From NCBI GenBank assembly GCA_033239125.1, contig BSWB01000003.1, positions 36,595,001-36,659,000 on the forward strand: DNA of 64,000 nucleotides, written 5' to 3'. The DNA comes from Fagopyrum homotropicum. Lineage: Eukaryota; Streptophyta; Magnoliopsida; Caryophyllales; Polygonaceae. This document shows, in pieces, positions 24,496 through 33,920 of the stretch. A program made the translations under genes and the position numbers. Each line of letters opens with the position of its first letter. Position 1 is the stretch's first letter. The notes below the pieces were generated by a model. That model saw nothing but the letters and a program-made list of their open reading frames with translations, had not been told where the DNA came from and searched no databases.

Positions 24496-25602
24496 ATGCG
24501 AAGATCTCGTGGCAAGGATTTAGCTCCATTCGATCCCGAACCGGAGAAAACCCTTAGATCTAGATCCAAGAGCATTAGAAAGGGAAAAGAGATGGCCGGA
24601 AGAGATCTCCAAGCTGAGTTGGATGAGGCTTTAGAGCAAATTAGATTAAGAGATGAGCTCTTGGAGAATGAAAGGAGACTTGCCAATGAGAGGCAAGAAG
24701 CAACTAGGAGGGAGATTGAAGAGATTAGGCAAGCTCTTGTGCAAAGAGAGCTTAATCGTCAACAACCTCCACCTCCACCACAACCGCAGCCGGCGGTTAA
24801 TATTCAGGTTGTTCCCATTGCTATTGAAGAGCCACAAACGTTAGGGCAACGTCTGGATCCGGCACAACGAGCACACCGTCCGGGTGTGAACTTAGGAGAT
24901 CCCGCAGCCTATGATTACGAGCTCCGCCCTCAAGTTCTACAAATGATCCGGGATAATCAATTTGGAGGGATGGAAGGAGAGTCTCCCCATCAACACTTGA
25001 TGAACTATGAGATCTTGATGGAGACTCTTAGACCGCCTAGATTGGAGAGCAACAACCATAAGCTTAGGGATTTCTCCTTCTCACTTAAGGATAAAGCCTT
25101 GGCTTGGTATCAATCTATTCCACAAGGGCGAGTGAGTACTTGGGAGGAGATGACAACCGAGTTCTTGACTAAGTTCTTCCCACCTTCCAAGACTACCGAG
25201 CTAAGAGGGAAGATCAATGCCTTTGTAATGAAGGATAGAGAAAGCTTATTCAAGTCTTGGGAGAGGTTCAAAGACCTTCTCCTAGATTGTCCGCACCACG
25301 GTATACCGAAAATAGAGCTTTTGGAGATCTACTTCAAGGGACTTGATGAAGATAGCCAATTCAAGCTTCAATCTCTTTCCGATGGGACTTTCATGGAAAA
25401 GAATGAAGCTTGGAAGTTTGTAGAGAAACAAGCTTTGGTGATTGAGAAGTACTCCCATAGGAAGAGTGATGGGAGGAAAGCGGGAGCATATGAGATGAGT
25501 GAAGTCACCATGAGTAATTTCAAGCTTGATGCAATCAACAATGAGCTTAAGTCTTTGAGGGAGTTGTGTGCTACAACTTTGAAGAGTCAAGCAAACCCTT
25601 AA
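24496..25602 (+). CDS. gag: Athila gag (capsid region)
   Basis: The frame is open from 24430, but the start at 24496 (MRRSRGKDLAPFDPE) matches the usual Athila gag opening. After an Arg/Glu-rich coiled-coil stretch (about residues 35-90) and a Pro/Gln run comes the retrotransposon gag domain: LRDFSFSLKDKALAWYQSIP, TWEEMTTEFLTKFFPPSKTTELRGKI, ESLFKSWERFKDLLLDCPHHG and LLEIYFKGLD. Gag assembles the particle that packages the RNA. The frame ends at TAA 25600-25602, but the same frame continues open to 26331, so this stop lies within the ancestral gag-pol frame. About 368 aa. Confidence 0.85.
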   Translation: MRRSRGKDLAPFDPEPEKTLRSRSKSIRKGKEMAGRDLQAELDEALEQIRLRDELLENERRLANERQEATRREIEEIRQALVQRELNRQQPPPPPQPQPAVNIQVVPIAIEEPQTLGQRLDPAQRAHRPGVNLGDPAAYDYELRPQVLQMIRDNQFGGMEGESPHQHLMNYEILMETLRPPRLESNNHKLRDFSFSLKDKALAWYQSIPQGRVSTWEEMTTEFLTKFFPPSKTTELRGKINAFVMKDRESLFKSWERFKDLLLDCPHHGIPKIELLEIYFKGLDEDSQFKLQSLSDGTFMEKNEAWKFVEKQALVIEKYSHRKSDGRKAGAYEMSEVTMSNFKLDAINNELKSLRELCATTLKSQANP

Positions 25603-26331
25603 GTGCAAGTGCAAGCAAGCTTGTCTTCCAAGGAGGAAGATGTGAACTACATGGGAAGGGGCAATTACAACAACTGTCAAGGCCCAAGGAACTTCAACAA
25701 CAACCGGCAATTCAACAATTACCAGCCTAACCATAACCATCCCGGGTTTTCCTATTCTAACCCGGATGGAGCCTTGAACCCTCCCGCTTTCACAAGCGCA
25801 GCTCCACCACCAAAGGCTTCACAAGAACCTCCACCCGGATTTACTCAACCTCCAAAGGATAGAACCGAAATGATGTTTGAGCAATTGCTTGGAAGGTTGA
25901 GTGGTCTTGAGAGCACGGTGACTTCCATTTCTAAAGCTCAAAAGGTGTTGGAAGCACAAGTGTTCCAAAAGGCAGGTGAAGCTCATAGAGATCCGGGAAA
26001 GCTTCCCGGAAGAACCGAAGATAACCCAAGAGGCCAAGTGTTGGCTATTACCACAAGGAGTGGGCTGAGCATGAAGGATCTCTTACCTAAGGGAAATGAC
26101 AAAGGGAAGCAAGTGGTGATAGAAGAAGAGCCATTGCAAGAAGATGGAGGAAAGAGCAAGGATGATGAGCCATCATTTGTGGCACCACCTCCATACAAGC
26201 CACCACTACCATTCCCACAATCACGAGCAAGAGCTCGTTTGGACAAACACTTCGGTAAATTCCTTGAACTTATGTATAAATTGCATATTAACATTCTGTT
26301 CATGGAGGCTATTCTAGGTATGCCGGCATAA
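25603..26331 (+). CDS. Athila gag C-terminal / gag-pol linker segment
   Basis: In frame with gag after the first TAA and ending at a second TAA (26329-26331). It encodes an Asn/Pro-rich region (GRGNYNNCQ, NFNNNRQFNNYQPN), a predicted helix (MFEQLLGRLSGLESTVTSISKAQ), the ITTRSGLSM block and a Pro-rich SFVAPPPYKPPLPFPQSRAR block that normally leads into Athila protease. There is no CCHC zinc knuckle, which is usual for Athila. Translation would need stop readthrough or an internal start, so I treat it as a piece of a broken polyprotein. Confidence 0.7.
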   Translation: MQVQASLSSKEEDVNYMGRGNYNNCQGPRNFNNNRQFNNYQPNHNHPGFSYSNPDGALNPPAFTSAAPPPKASQEPPPGFTQPPKDRTEMMFEQLLGRLSGLESTVTSISKAQKVLEAQVFQKAGEAHRDPGKLPGRTEDNPRGQVLAITTRSGLSMKDLLPKGNDKGKQVVIEEEPLQEDGGKSKDDEPSFVAPPPYKPPLPFPQSRARARLDKHFGKFLELMYKLHINILFMEAILGMPA

Positions 26332-26340
26332 GGCAAATTC

Positions 26341-28938
26341 TTGAAGGAAATACTCTCCAACAAAAGGAAGTTGGAGGAGTATGGGGAAGTGAGGATGACA
26401 GAGAGGTCCTCGGGATTGATTCAAACTATGAAGGAGGAGATGCCTCCTAAGCTAAGAGATCCGGGATCCTTTTGTGTGCCAATTGGAGTAGGGGAAGTGA
26501 AGTATGACGCCCTATGTGATCTTGGGGCAAGTGTAAGCATCATCCCGCTTGCACTTTGCAACAAGGTTGGGCTAGGAGAGCCAAAGCCGGTCAAGATGAC
26601 CCTTTACACGGCGGACCGTTCAATCACTCACCCGGTTGGAATCTTGGAAGACATACTGGTGCAACTAGGGAAGTTCTATGTGCCCATAGACTTCGTTGTT
26701 TTGGACATCCCGGCGGACTATCCGGTTCCTATCATCTTGGGGAGACCTTTCCTATCTACTTCCGGATGTTTGGTGGATTGCAAAAATGGAATCCTCTCTT
26801 TCAACATTGGAGAAGAGAACATCAAGTTTAATTTGTCCACAATGGTGAAGGGGCCAACCCTAGGTGAAGATGTCTTCAACATTGTTGAGGAAGAGGAGTC
26901 TAGAGAAGTTGTGAGCTCAATCTTGCTCAAGGATCCACTTGAGAAGGTTCTTAGCTCAAGTTTGATGGAGGAAGGAGTTGAGGAGAGTAGAAATGAAGTG
27001 ATCAAGGCCTTGAATGCATTGGATGAGCTACCAAGTGTTGGATTTGAAGTATTAAAAGAAGGGACAAATACCTGTAGAAAAATCGGACAGAGGGGGCAAA
27101 AATCAGCCGATTTTTGCATAAATCCTGAATTTTCATCCGATTTTGCAAATGCCGTAGCTGAAATCGACCCCCAAATCGTCCGATTTTCTTCACAGAGGGT
27201 CGATTTTCCTGAGTCTTTTGAGCAACATGCAAGTGTTTGTGAGCAATCATCAAGGGACTTAGGTGAGGCTTCCATGGCTTTGGAGTCATCTCAACCTACG
27301 TTGTATGGATCATCTCCAACTGATAAAGGTCCTCCTAAACTCGATCTAAAACCTCTTCCTTCTCATTTAAAGTATGCTTTCCTTGGTTCAAATTCTACTT
27401 ATCCGGTGATTGTGAATGCATCTTTGAATGATGATGAGATTAATAGATTGTTGAATGAATTGAAACTACATAGAAAGGCAATAGGATACACCATTGATGA
27501 CCTTGTTGGCATTAAGCCCTCTTTGCGCATGCATAAGATATTGATGGAAGATGACCATAAACCCTCTATTGAATATCAAAGAAGATTGAATCCTATAATG
27601 AAAGAGGTAGTCAAGAAAGAGATCATTAAGTTGCTAGATGCGGGAATCATCTACCCAATTTTGGATAGTAAATGGGTTACTCCCGTTCATGTGGTTCCTA
27701 AGAAGGGTGGTATGACCGTAGTGACAAATGAGAATAATGAACTAATCCCTACTAGAACGGTTACGAGATGGAGGATGTGTATAGACTATAGGATACTAAA
27801 TGTGGCCTCTAGGAAAGATCACTTCCCTCTTCCTTTCATTGACCAAATGCTAGAGAGATTAGCTCAACATTCCCATTTTTGTTACTTAGATGGCTATAGT
27901 GGATTCTTCCAAATTCTTATTCACCCTGATGACCAAGAGAAAACTACATTTACATGTCCATGGGGTACATTTGCATATAGGAGAATGCCATTTGGGTTGT
28001 GTAATGCACCCGCCACCTTTCAAAGGTGTACGATGGCTATCTTTTCTGAATATATTGAAAACATCATGGAAGTGTTTATGGATGATTTCTCTGTTTATGG
28101 ATCTTCATTTGATGATTGTTTAGCTAACTTGTCTTTGGTGCTTAAGAGATGTGAGGAGACGAATCTTGTCTTGAATTGGGAGAAATGCCACTTCATGGTA
28201 AGTGAAGGTATTGTGTTGGGACACTTGGTGTCCAACCGTGGCATTGAGGTTGATAGGACTAAGATAGAGACGATAGAGAAGTTGTCACCACCTACCTCGG
28301 TGAAGGGGGTAAGGAGTTTTCTAGGGCATGCCGGTTTTTACCGGAGATTCATTAAAGATTTCTCTAAGATTTCTAAGCCTCTTACTAACCTACTAATGAA
28401 AGATGTTGAGTTTGTCTTCTCCAAGGATTTCCTTGAGGCTTTTTGTAGGTTGAAGGATGCTTTGATCACCGCCCCCATCATGCAACCTCCGGATTGGAGC
28501 TTACCATTTGAAGTGATGTGTGATGCAAGTGATGTGGACGTTGGGGCTGTTTTAGGACAAAAGAAAGATGGGCGTACACATGCCATCTATTATGCTATCA
28601 AGACGCTAGATGATGCCCAACTTAACTATGCCACAACCGAGAAGGAGTTGCTAGCGGTGGTGTATGCCTTTGAGAAGTTTTGGTCATATCTTGTTGGAGC
28701 AAGGGTCATTGTGTACACGGATCATGCTGCGATCCGTTACCTCCTCACAAAGAAAGATGCCAAGCCTCGCCTCATTTGGTGGATCCTTCTTCTTCAAGAG
28801 TTTGACTTGGAAATCCGGGATAAGAAAGGGCCCGAAATTCTGTGGCGGATCACCTTAGTAAACTCCCACCATTGGAGCTTGAAAGAGACGACATCCCGAT
28901 TGATGACTCATTCCGGGATGAACAATTGCAAATGGTAG
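26341..28938 (+). CDS. pol: Athila pol: aspartic protease, RT and RNase H
   Basis: 865 codons in the same frame as gag. Protease: YDALCDLGASVSIIPL with the active-site Asp at about residue 60 (DLG in place of DTG, as in other Athila copies) and ILGRPFL. RT: WVTPVHVVPKKGG, WRMCIDYRILN, CYLDGYSGFFQI, MPFGLCNAPATFQRCT and catalytic FMDDF (579-583). RNase H: FEVMCDASDVDVGAVLGQ, YATTEKELLAVVYAFEKF, VYTDHAAIRYLL. Between protease and RT (27077-27209) the frame contains two palindrome triads. Near 28840 a single missing base throws the frame off, and the real continuation is the integrase frame that opens at 28842. Confidence 0.88.
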   Translation: MKEILSNKRKLEEYGEVRMTERSSGLIQTMKEEMPPKLRDPGSFCVPIGVGEVKYDALCDLGASVSIIPLALCNKVGLGEPKPVKMTLYTADRSITHPVGILEDILVQLGKFYVPIDFVVLDIPADYPVPIILGRPFLSTSGCLVDCKNGILSFNIGEENIKFNLSTMVKGPTLGEDVFNIVEEEESREVVSSILLKDPLEKVLSSSLMEEGVEESRNEVIKALNALDELPSVGFEVLKEGTNTCRKIGQRGQKSADFCINPEFSSDFANAVAEIDPQIVRFSSQRVDFPESFEQHASVCEQSSRDLGEASMALESSQPTLYGSSPTDKGPPKLDLKPLPSHLKYAFLGSNSTYPVIVNASLNDDEINRLLNELKLHRKAIGYTIDDLVGIKPSLRMHKILMEDDHKPSIEYQRRLNPIMKEVVKKEIIKLLDAGIIYPILDSKWVTPVHVVPKKGGMTVVTNENNELIPTRTVTRWRMCIDYRILNVASRKDHFPLPFIDQMLERLAQHSHFCYLDGYSGFFQILIHPDDQEKTTFTCPWGTFAYRRMPFGLCNAPATFQRCTMAIFSEYIENIMEVFMDDFSVYGSSFDDCLANLSLVLKRCEETNLVLNWEKCHFMVSEGIVLGHLVSNRGIEVDRTKIETIEKLSPPTSVKGVRSFLGHAGFYRRFIKDFSKISKPLTNLLMKDVEFVFSKDFLEAFCRLKDALITAPIMQPPDWSLPFEVMCDASDVDVGAVLGQKKDGRTHAIYYAIKTLDDAQLNYATTEKELLAVVYAFEKFWSYLVGARVIVYTDHAAIRYLLTKKDAKPRLIWWILLLQEFDLEIRDKKGPEILWRITLVNSHHWSLKETTSRLMTHSGMNNCKW
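27077..27209 (+). repeat. Two palindrome triads inside the Athila pol frame
   Basis: Triad 3: GAAAAATCGGAC (27077-27088); a perfect 9-bp inverted repeat GCAAAAATC and GATTTTTGC around AGCC (27096-27117); ATCCGATTTTGC (27135-27146). Triad 4: GAAATCGACCC (27160-27170); AAATCGTCCGATTTT (27173-27187); GGGTCGATTTTC (27198-27209). They use the same word as the LTR triads but lie in coding sequence of the protease-RT linker. Confidence 0.85.
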
Positions 28939-30203
28939 AGGAGTGCTTGTTTCAAGTGTCAAGGGGTAATGAGCCATGGTATGCCGATATTGTGAACTAC
29001 CTTGTGTGTGAGGAGGTGACACCCGGTTTATCCTATGCCCAAAGGAAGAAATTCTTCAAGGATGTGAGGTATTACTATTGGAGTGAACCGCTTTTGTTCA
29101 AGAGAGGGCCGGATGAAGTCTTTAGTAGATGCATACCGGAGGATAAGGTGGAGAGTGTGATCCGGCATTGTCACTCTTTGCCATGTGGAGGCCATGCTAG
29201 CTCACACAAGACGTGTGCAAAGGTGTTGCAATCGGGTTTCTTTTGGCCAAGTTTGTTCAAGGATGTGCAGAATTTTGTGGTAGCTTGTGATGCTTGCCAA
29301 AGGACGGGCAACATCTCAAGGAGGAATGAGATGCCCTTGAACAACAAACAAGAGGTGGATATATTTGATGTGTGGGGTGTGGACTTCATGGGGCCATTCC
29401 CCTCTTCATGCGGTAACCTCTACATCCTATTGGCGGTGGACTATGTGTCGAGATGGGTGAAAGCAATCGCTTCTCCCACAAATGATGCCAAGGTTGTGGT
29501 GCGGTTCTTCAACCGAGTGATCTTTCCTAGGTTTGGGACACCAAGGGTGATCATAAGTGATGGAGGAAAGCACTTCACTAATAGGAACTTTGGGACACTT
29601 TTGGCTAAGTATGGGGTGACTCATAAGGTGGCAACACCTTACCATCCCCAAACTAGTGGCCAAGTGGAGATCTCCAACCGGGAGATAAAAGGGATCCTTG
29701 AGAAGACGGTTTCTAGAACAAGAAAGGATTGGGCTATGAAGCTCGATGATGCTTTGTTGGCTTATAGAACCGCTTTCAAGACACCGATTGGCACCACTCC
29801 CTACAAGCTAGTTTATGACAAGTCTTGCCACCTTCCGGTGGAGATGGAGCATAGAGCATATTGGGTCATAAGGTGGCTGAATTTTGACCTCAAGGAGGCC
29901 GGTGAGAAGCGGTTGCTAGACATGAACGCTCTTGAGGAGATCCTGTTGGATGCTTATGAAAATGCCCGGATTTACAAGGAGAGGACCAAGCATTGGCATG
30001 ACAAGCGTCTCATCCCAAAGGAGTTGAGTGAGGGTGACTTAGTGCTTCTCTTCAACTCAAGGCTGCGGCTCTTCCCCGGAAAGCTCAAGTCGAGATGGAC
30101 GGGTCCTTATGTTGTGAAGAAGATCTTTCCTCATGGAGCGGTGGAGATAGGAGGAGATCATTGTGATAACTTTAAGGTGAACGGGCACCGTTTGAAGAAG
30201 TAA
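28842..30203 (+). CDS. Athila integrase (C-terminal part of pol)
   Basis: The frame continues RNase H (MADHLSKL corresponds to the usual VADHLSRL) after the frameshift. Integrase zinc domain: a His pair beginning at residue 109 (HCHSLPCGGHASSH) and CDACQ. Catalytic triad D181 (WGVDFMGPF), D240 (ISDGGKHF) and E276 (QVEISNREI), that is D-x58-D-x35-E. The GKLKSRWTGPYVV block near the end is typical of gypsy integrase. There is no chromodomain. It inserts cDNA into the genome. The frame is intact to the TAA at 30203. Confidence 0.9.
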   Translation: MADHLSKLPPLELERDDIPIDDSFRDEQLQMVEECLFQVSRGNEPWYADIVNYLVCEEVTPGLSYAQRKKFFKDVRYYYWSEPLLFKRGPDEVFSRCIPEDKVESVIRHCHSLPCGGHASSHKTCAKVLQSGFFWPSLFKDVQNFVVACDACQRTGNISRRNEMPLNNKQEVDIFDVWGVDFMGPFPSSCGNLYILLAVDYVSRWVKAIASPTNDAKVVVRFFNRVIFPRFGTPRVIISDGGKHFTNRNFGTLLAKYGVTHKVATPYHPQTSGQVEISNREIKGILEKTVSRTRKDWAMKLDDALLAYRTAFKTPIGTTPYKLVYDKSCHLPVEMEHRAYWVIRWLNFDLKEAGEKRLLDMNALEEILLDAYENARIYKERTKHWHDKRLIPKELSEGDLVLLFNSRLRLFPGKLKSRWTGPYVVKKIFPHGAVEIGGDHCDNFKVNGHRLKK

Positions 30204-30508
30204 ATCCCGGAAGCCCCGGTGGAAGTGATTGCCCCACTTCACCTTGAGTGAAACGCTCCTAAATTTGGTCAAGCTAATGACCTTAAAGAAGCGCTTAATG
30301 GGAGGCAACCCATTGGTACATATTTTTCCCTTTTATTTTTCTTGTTTTTGTTTGATCTTGCTCTTGGTGTGCTTTGTTTTTCTTTTGTGTTTTTGGGTGC
30401 TAGATCTTGTTGATTGTCATGTGTGATGAGATGTTGGAGGTCATGTGAAAACCTCATGGAACTTCTGAAGGTACAAGATCCGAGCACATGGATGAGGAAG
30501 AAAGCACC

Positions 30509-30574
30509 CAGGAAAATCGGACTGATCTTGCACAAAATCGGCCGAATTTCCTGGGTAGATGGTCCGATTTTTCC
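30509..30574 (+). repeat. Palindrome triad 5, post-pol
   Basis: CCAGGAAAATCGGAC, then AAAATCGGCCGAATTTCCTGG, then GTCCGATTTTTCC, with 11-12 bp spacers. The left half can pair with either the centre (CCAGGAAA with TTTCCTGG) or the right half (AAAATCGGAC with GTCCGATTTT). Confidence 0.8.
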
Positions 30575-30799
30575 TTCTGTCAAGGAAAGTGATGATCTCC
30601 AATCAAGCATGGGTGGAGCGGACGTGGAACTTGGACGGCTTGCTGTGCCAAGCGCGGGTTCCGACACCATAATGAACATCAAGAGCTCTCTACCATCCTT
30701 GATCGATCATCCACCATCATCATTCGATGTGAACCGAAATACCAAAGCATCACCAATTTTACATTGTGAGGACTCTCTTTCACTTCTTTATTTAGTTTG

Positions 30800-30832
30800 C
30801 ACATTGGGGACAATGTGTTTCTAAGTATGGGG
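30800..30832 (+). promoter_or_regulatory. Internal GGGA-loop hairpin with purine tract
   Basis: CACATTG-GGGA-CAATGTG (30800-30817), a perfect 7-bp stem, followed after 5 bp by AAGTATGGGG. The same module stands at the 3' LTR border (32047-32080), so this may be a second, internal plus-strand priming site. Confidence 0.6.
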
Positions 30833-32046
30833 TGGGGTTTTCATGATCACTTGCATGATTAGCATCTAGGATAGTTTAATATTGTCACATGTTTCATTAT
30901 GTCTTGCATTGTACATACATATTTCGTAAAAATCCAAAAATCAGAAAATTTTAAAAAATTTTAGTGCTTCTAAGCTTGGGAATGACCCTTATGATGAGAT
31001 TGTCTTGTGAATTGGCTATGGATGGCCTTATGTGTTGAATAGATGAATGCATATATGGACTTGAAGTACTTATCTTGAATCCCATGAATGATTTATGATT
31101 ATGATGCTTGTCTTGATTGGATTGAGGATTGAAAGTCGAAATTACATGCTAGTTCTTGCACATAATTTAGGAGTGATTAAGACAATTCATCTTTCTCTAC
31201 TTCTCATCTTGATCATGTTGTTTGAGCACCTCAATTGATGAAAAATTTGACCTCTTTTGACCCATCCGGGAATAGGAGCATGCTAGTGTGTTGATGTGTG
31301 TGAAAAGCAAGTGTGGGGTGAAGTTGTTGATGAATGAATGATGTGAATGAAGTGCTGAATTTGTTGTGAAAAGTGTAGAAAAAAATATAGGTTTGGGGAC
31401 GTTGGTTTAAATGACGAGTAACTCGGCACCATTCACATAATCGGGTGTTTGTGCCTTGCCAAAGTCAAATAAACCGATAGTCCTAACGAGCTTTGGTATG
31501 TGTGCCCGGTGTGGATGCACCTCAAAAAATAAAAAAAACCCGAGGACGGCTAATCACCAAGGTTTCGGCTTTTGTACACCAATGCCATTGTCTCAAAAAT
31601 AAGTGAAAGAAAAAGAAAAGAAAACAAAGAAAAGACGGAGAAAATTATTACACTTGTTGGAAAGTTGAGCAAAAACGAAATTGTGGAGTTAGTTCCTTTT
31701 CCGGATTAGCATCACATGACCTAAAAATTCCCACGTAATCACAACATTTCTTAGCCTTTTCTTTCATAAGTCCTTGTGACCTAATTGCATGTGTGTAAGA
31801 CTTAGTGATCTAGATTGGATATGCTCATGATCATCTTGACTTCTTCATTTTCACCTCTCATGCATGCTTTCTAGTTAAGTATAATTGTCTTTCCATGCCT
31901 TCATTCATTTGATGCATGATTGATTGTCCACTGCCATGAAACATGACTATGAAGGTGATCCAATGTCAGAAGCATAATTCCAAAAAGATTTTGTTGAGTT
32001 TTTCTGCATGCATAAATCATGTCATCTCTTAGTCTATAGTTGGCTC

Positions 32047-32084
32047 TTGCTCGGGGACGAGCAAATTTTAAGTATGGGGTATTT
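32047..32084 (+). promoter_or_regulatory. Terminal GGGA-loop hairpin and polypurine tract of Athila
   Basis: TTGCTCG-GGGA-CGAGCAA (32047-32064), a perfect 7-bp stem, then 5 bp, then AAGTATGGGGTATTT up to the 3' LTR at 32085. The purine tract is the expected plus-strand primer. The hairpin is shared with other elements (56327-56346 and 63776-63795 on the minus strand). Confidence 0.72.
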
Positions 32085-33915
32085 TGATAACGTGATTTAT
32101 GACGTTAGTTTAGGCATTTAATTAGATAGTTTTTCCCGTTATTCATGCACGGTTTGACATTAGTTCACGACGTTTACACTCATTCCGTGCATATTTCTAG
32201 AAAAGACGTCTACACGAGCTTTTGTCGGTTTTGTAGGTATTTCGGGGATCTTTTGGGAATTAATCGATACATTCGAGAGTCAAGCCTCATGGTGGTACAC
32301 ACATCCAAGGCTTTGAAGGAACATAATTGGAGCAACAAAGGACACAAGGAGCATAATTGGTGCAAGCAATGGAGCAACTCATGGCTAGACGATCATAACA
32401 TGCCTCTGTTGAAGAAAATCGGACCATCACTCAGGAAAATCAGCCGATTTTCCTGACTGGGTCGATTTTTGGCCTTCAACAGCTTAAGCCACGTGTCCCA
32501 CGATCTCTTTGCCCGGCCTTGCTCTTGGTGGAGAATATAAGTGGGCCTGCAAGCTGTTGCTGAGCATCTTCTCTTCCATATTCTCTCACACACAACTCAT
32601 GGGATTAGAGGCTAGACTTGGAGAAGAAGAAAAACTCTCTCATTTTTGGAAGAGAAAGAAGAACACCAACTTAGAGTGATAGTGAGTTTTTGAGTGATTT
32701 TTGGAGTCTTTGATTGAAGAACTATTACAAGGATTGTTAGGAACGTTTCGGAACTTCATTTGAAGGGTTGTAAGTCTTGCTAAAACTTAGATTCAGCTGA
32801 GATTTATTGTTTTTATTTGCTTATCTTTCATCATCCATCTATGGAAACCATGTATGCTTGTGTGATGATTTTGGATCTTGATATGCATACTATTGGCTAG
32901 TTTATTGTGATTCTGGAGTGATGGATTGATGGTTATGGCTTGGGTGATGATAGAATGGACTTATATGTTAGTTTAAGATGATTCGTATGCACAAAACATA
33001 ACCTAGACAAGAAAATCGACCTGTTCATAGATTAGGCCGTCCGATTTATGCTATGATCCACCCGATTTTTCTCTCTGTTGCTCTTTAATTGATGAATCTG
33101 TGTGTTAGGAAGTTAGGTTGTTGGAATCCTAGTGTTTATTAAGCATAATATAGCTTAGGGTCACCTAATGCTAGCATCCTAAGTGAGGGAAGAGACCTAC
33201 CCGGTGATTTCCGATCTTAGATACCTAAGATGATGAACTCTAGGTAGTAGTGAGCCTCATAGGCCGCTATTGGATTGAGTGTGCTAGGATTATTGCTTGA
33301 GACTTCCCTTTTCCGAGACTTACCCGGTAAGGAGAGGGTTGCCCCTTAAGTAGAGTCCGGTTTGTGTAGAATTCCCTACCTTAACCCCTTGAGACCTACC
33401 CGGTAATAGGAGTTTGATGCGGGATTAGTGAAGCAAGAGACTTACCCGGTAATTTCTTCCATTAGAGAAACACCCTTTCCCAACACCGCAGCTTTGTCCT
33501 TAGAATCTTTAGAAGCTTGAGTCCAATGCCATAACCGGAAATCTTGACCTCTAGAATCCACTTTTTTCTCTTTGATCACATATCTTGTGTTTGTGTTGCT
33601 TGTTTGTTTTGCTAGTTTTAGTTGCTAGTTTGATTTATTATCTTGCTTGATTTGTGATCTTTGCTTGATCACCACAAAAACCCAACCAAAAATATCATGA
33701 TTTTCATTTCTTTATTTCTTTCTCTTTTCTTAGACTAGATTCGCACTATCTATGATCACTTGTTTGATTTGATTTCACCTTAGTCTTCGTGTTCGACCTC
33801 GGAATACTATCCTTGCTACAAAACGACTCATACACTGTGGATTCGCTAGGAGTTAGGAAATTATATCGAGGTTATAAATTGTAAGACTTTTGTGCTACAC
33901 AATCTTAGCGTAACA
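32085..33915 (+). repeat. Athila 3' LTR
   Basis: 1,831 bp, TGATAACG to GCGTAACA, partner of 22528-24355. It contains triads at 32414-32472 and 33011-33071. In the former the central inverted repeat is perfect: CAGGAAAATC and GATTTTCCTG around AGCC, 32432-32455. Confidence 0.92.
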
Positions 33916-33920
33916 CTCAA

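Larger units (their letters stand above)
30204..32084 (+). other. Athila post-pol noncoding region
   Basis: Begins with GCGCTTAATGGGAGGCAACCC (30291-30311), a signature also left at 61160-61184 in another element. It contains palindrome triad 5 (30509-30574), an internal hairpin plus purine tract (30800-30832), and the terminal hairpin plus polypurine tract (32047-32080). An ORF at 30414-30824 spans these motifs and has no recognisable env or membrane features, so I do not call it a gene. 30840-32040 holds nothing that I can name. Confidence 0.75.
22528..33915 (+). mobile_element. Athila-type Ty3/gypsy retrotransposon, complete but broken
   Basis: 11,388 bp flanked by exact CTCAA repeats (22523-22527 and 33916-33920). 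Order: 5' LTR 22528-24355, Asp-tRNA primer site 24362-24379, gag, protease, RT, RNase H, integrase, a 1.9-kb post-pol region, 3' LTR 32085-33915. The protease motif DLGAS and RT motif FMDDF are typical of Athila rather than chromoviruses, and there is no chromodomain. The gag-pol frame is broken by two in-frame TAA codons and one single-base frameshift, so it is not autonomous as it stands. No env-like ORF was recognised. It sits inside a gypsy solo LTR, itself inside a copia LTR. Confidence 0.93.

Noticed and set aside
30414..30824. 136-codon ORF after Athila pol, possible env-like gene
   Set aside because: No signal peptide, membrane segment or known domain. It is largely made of the palindrome triad and the internal hairpin/purine module.
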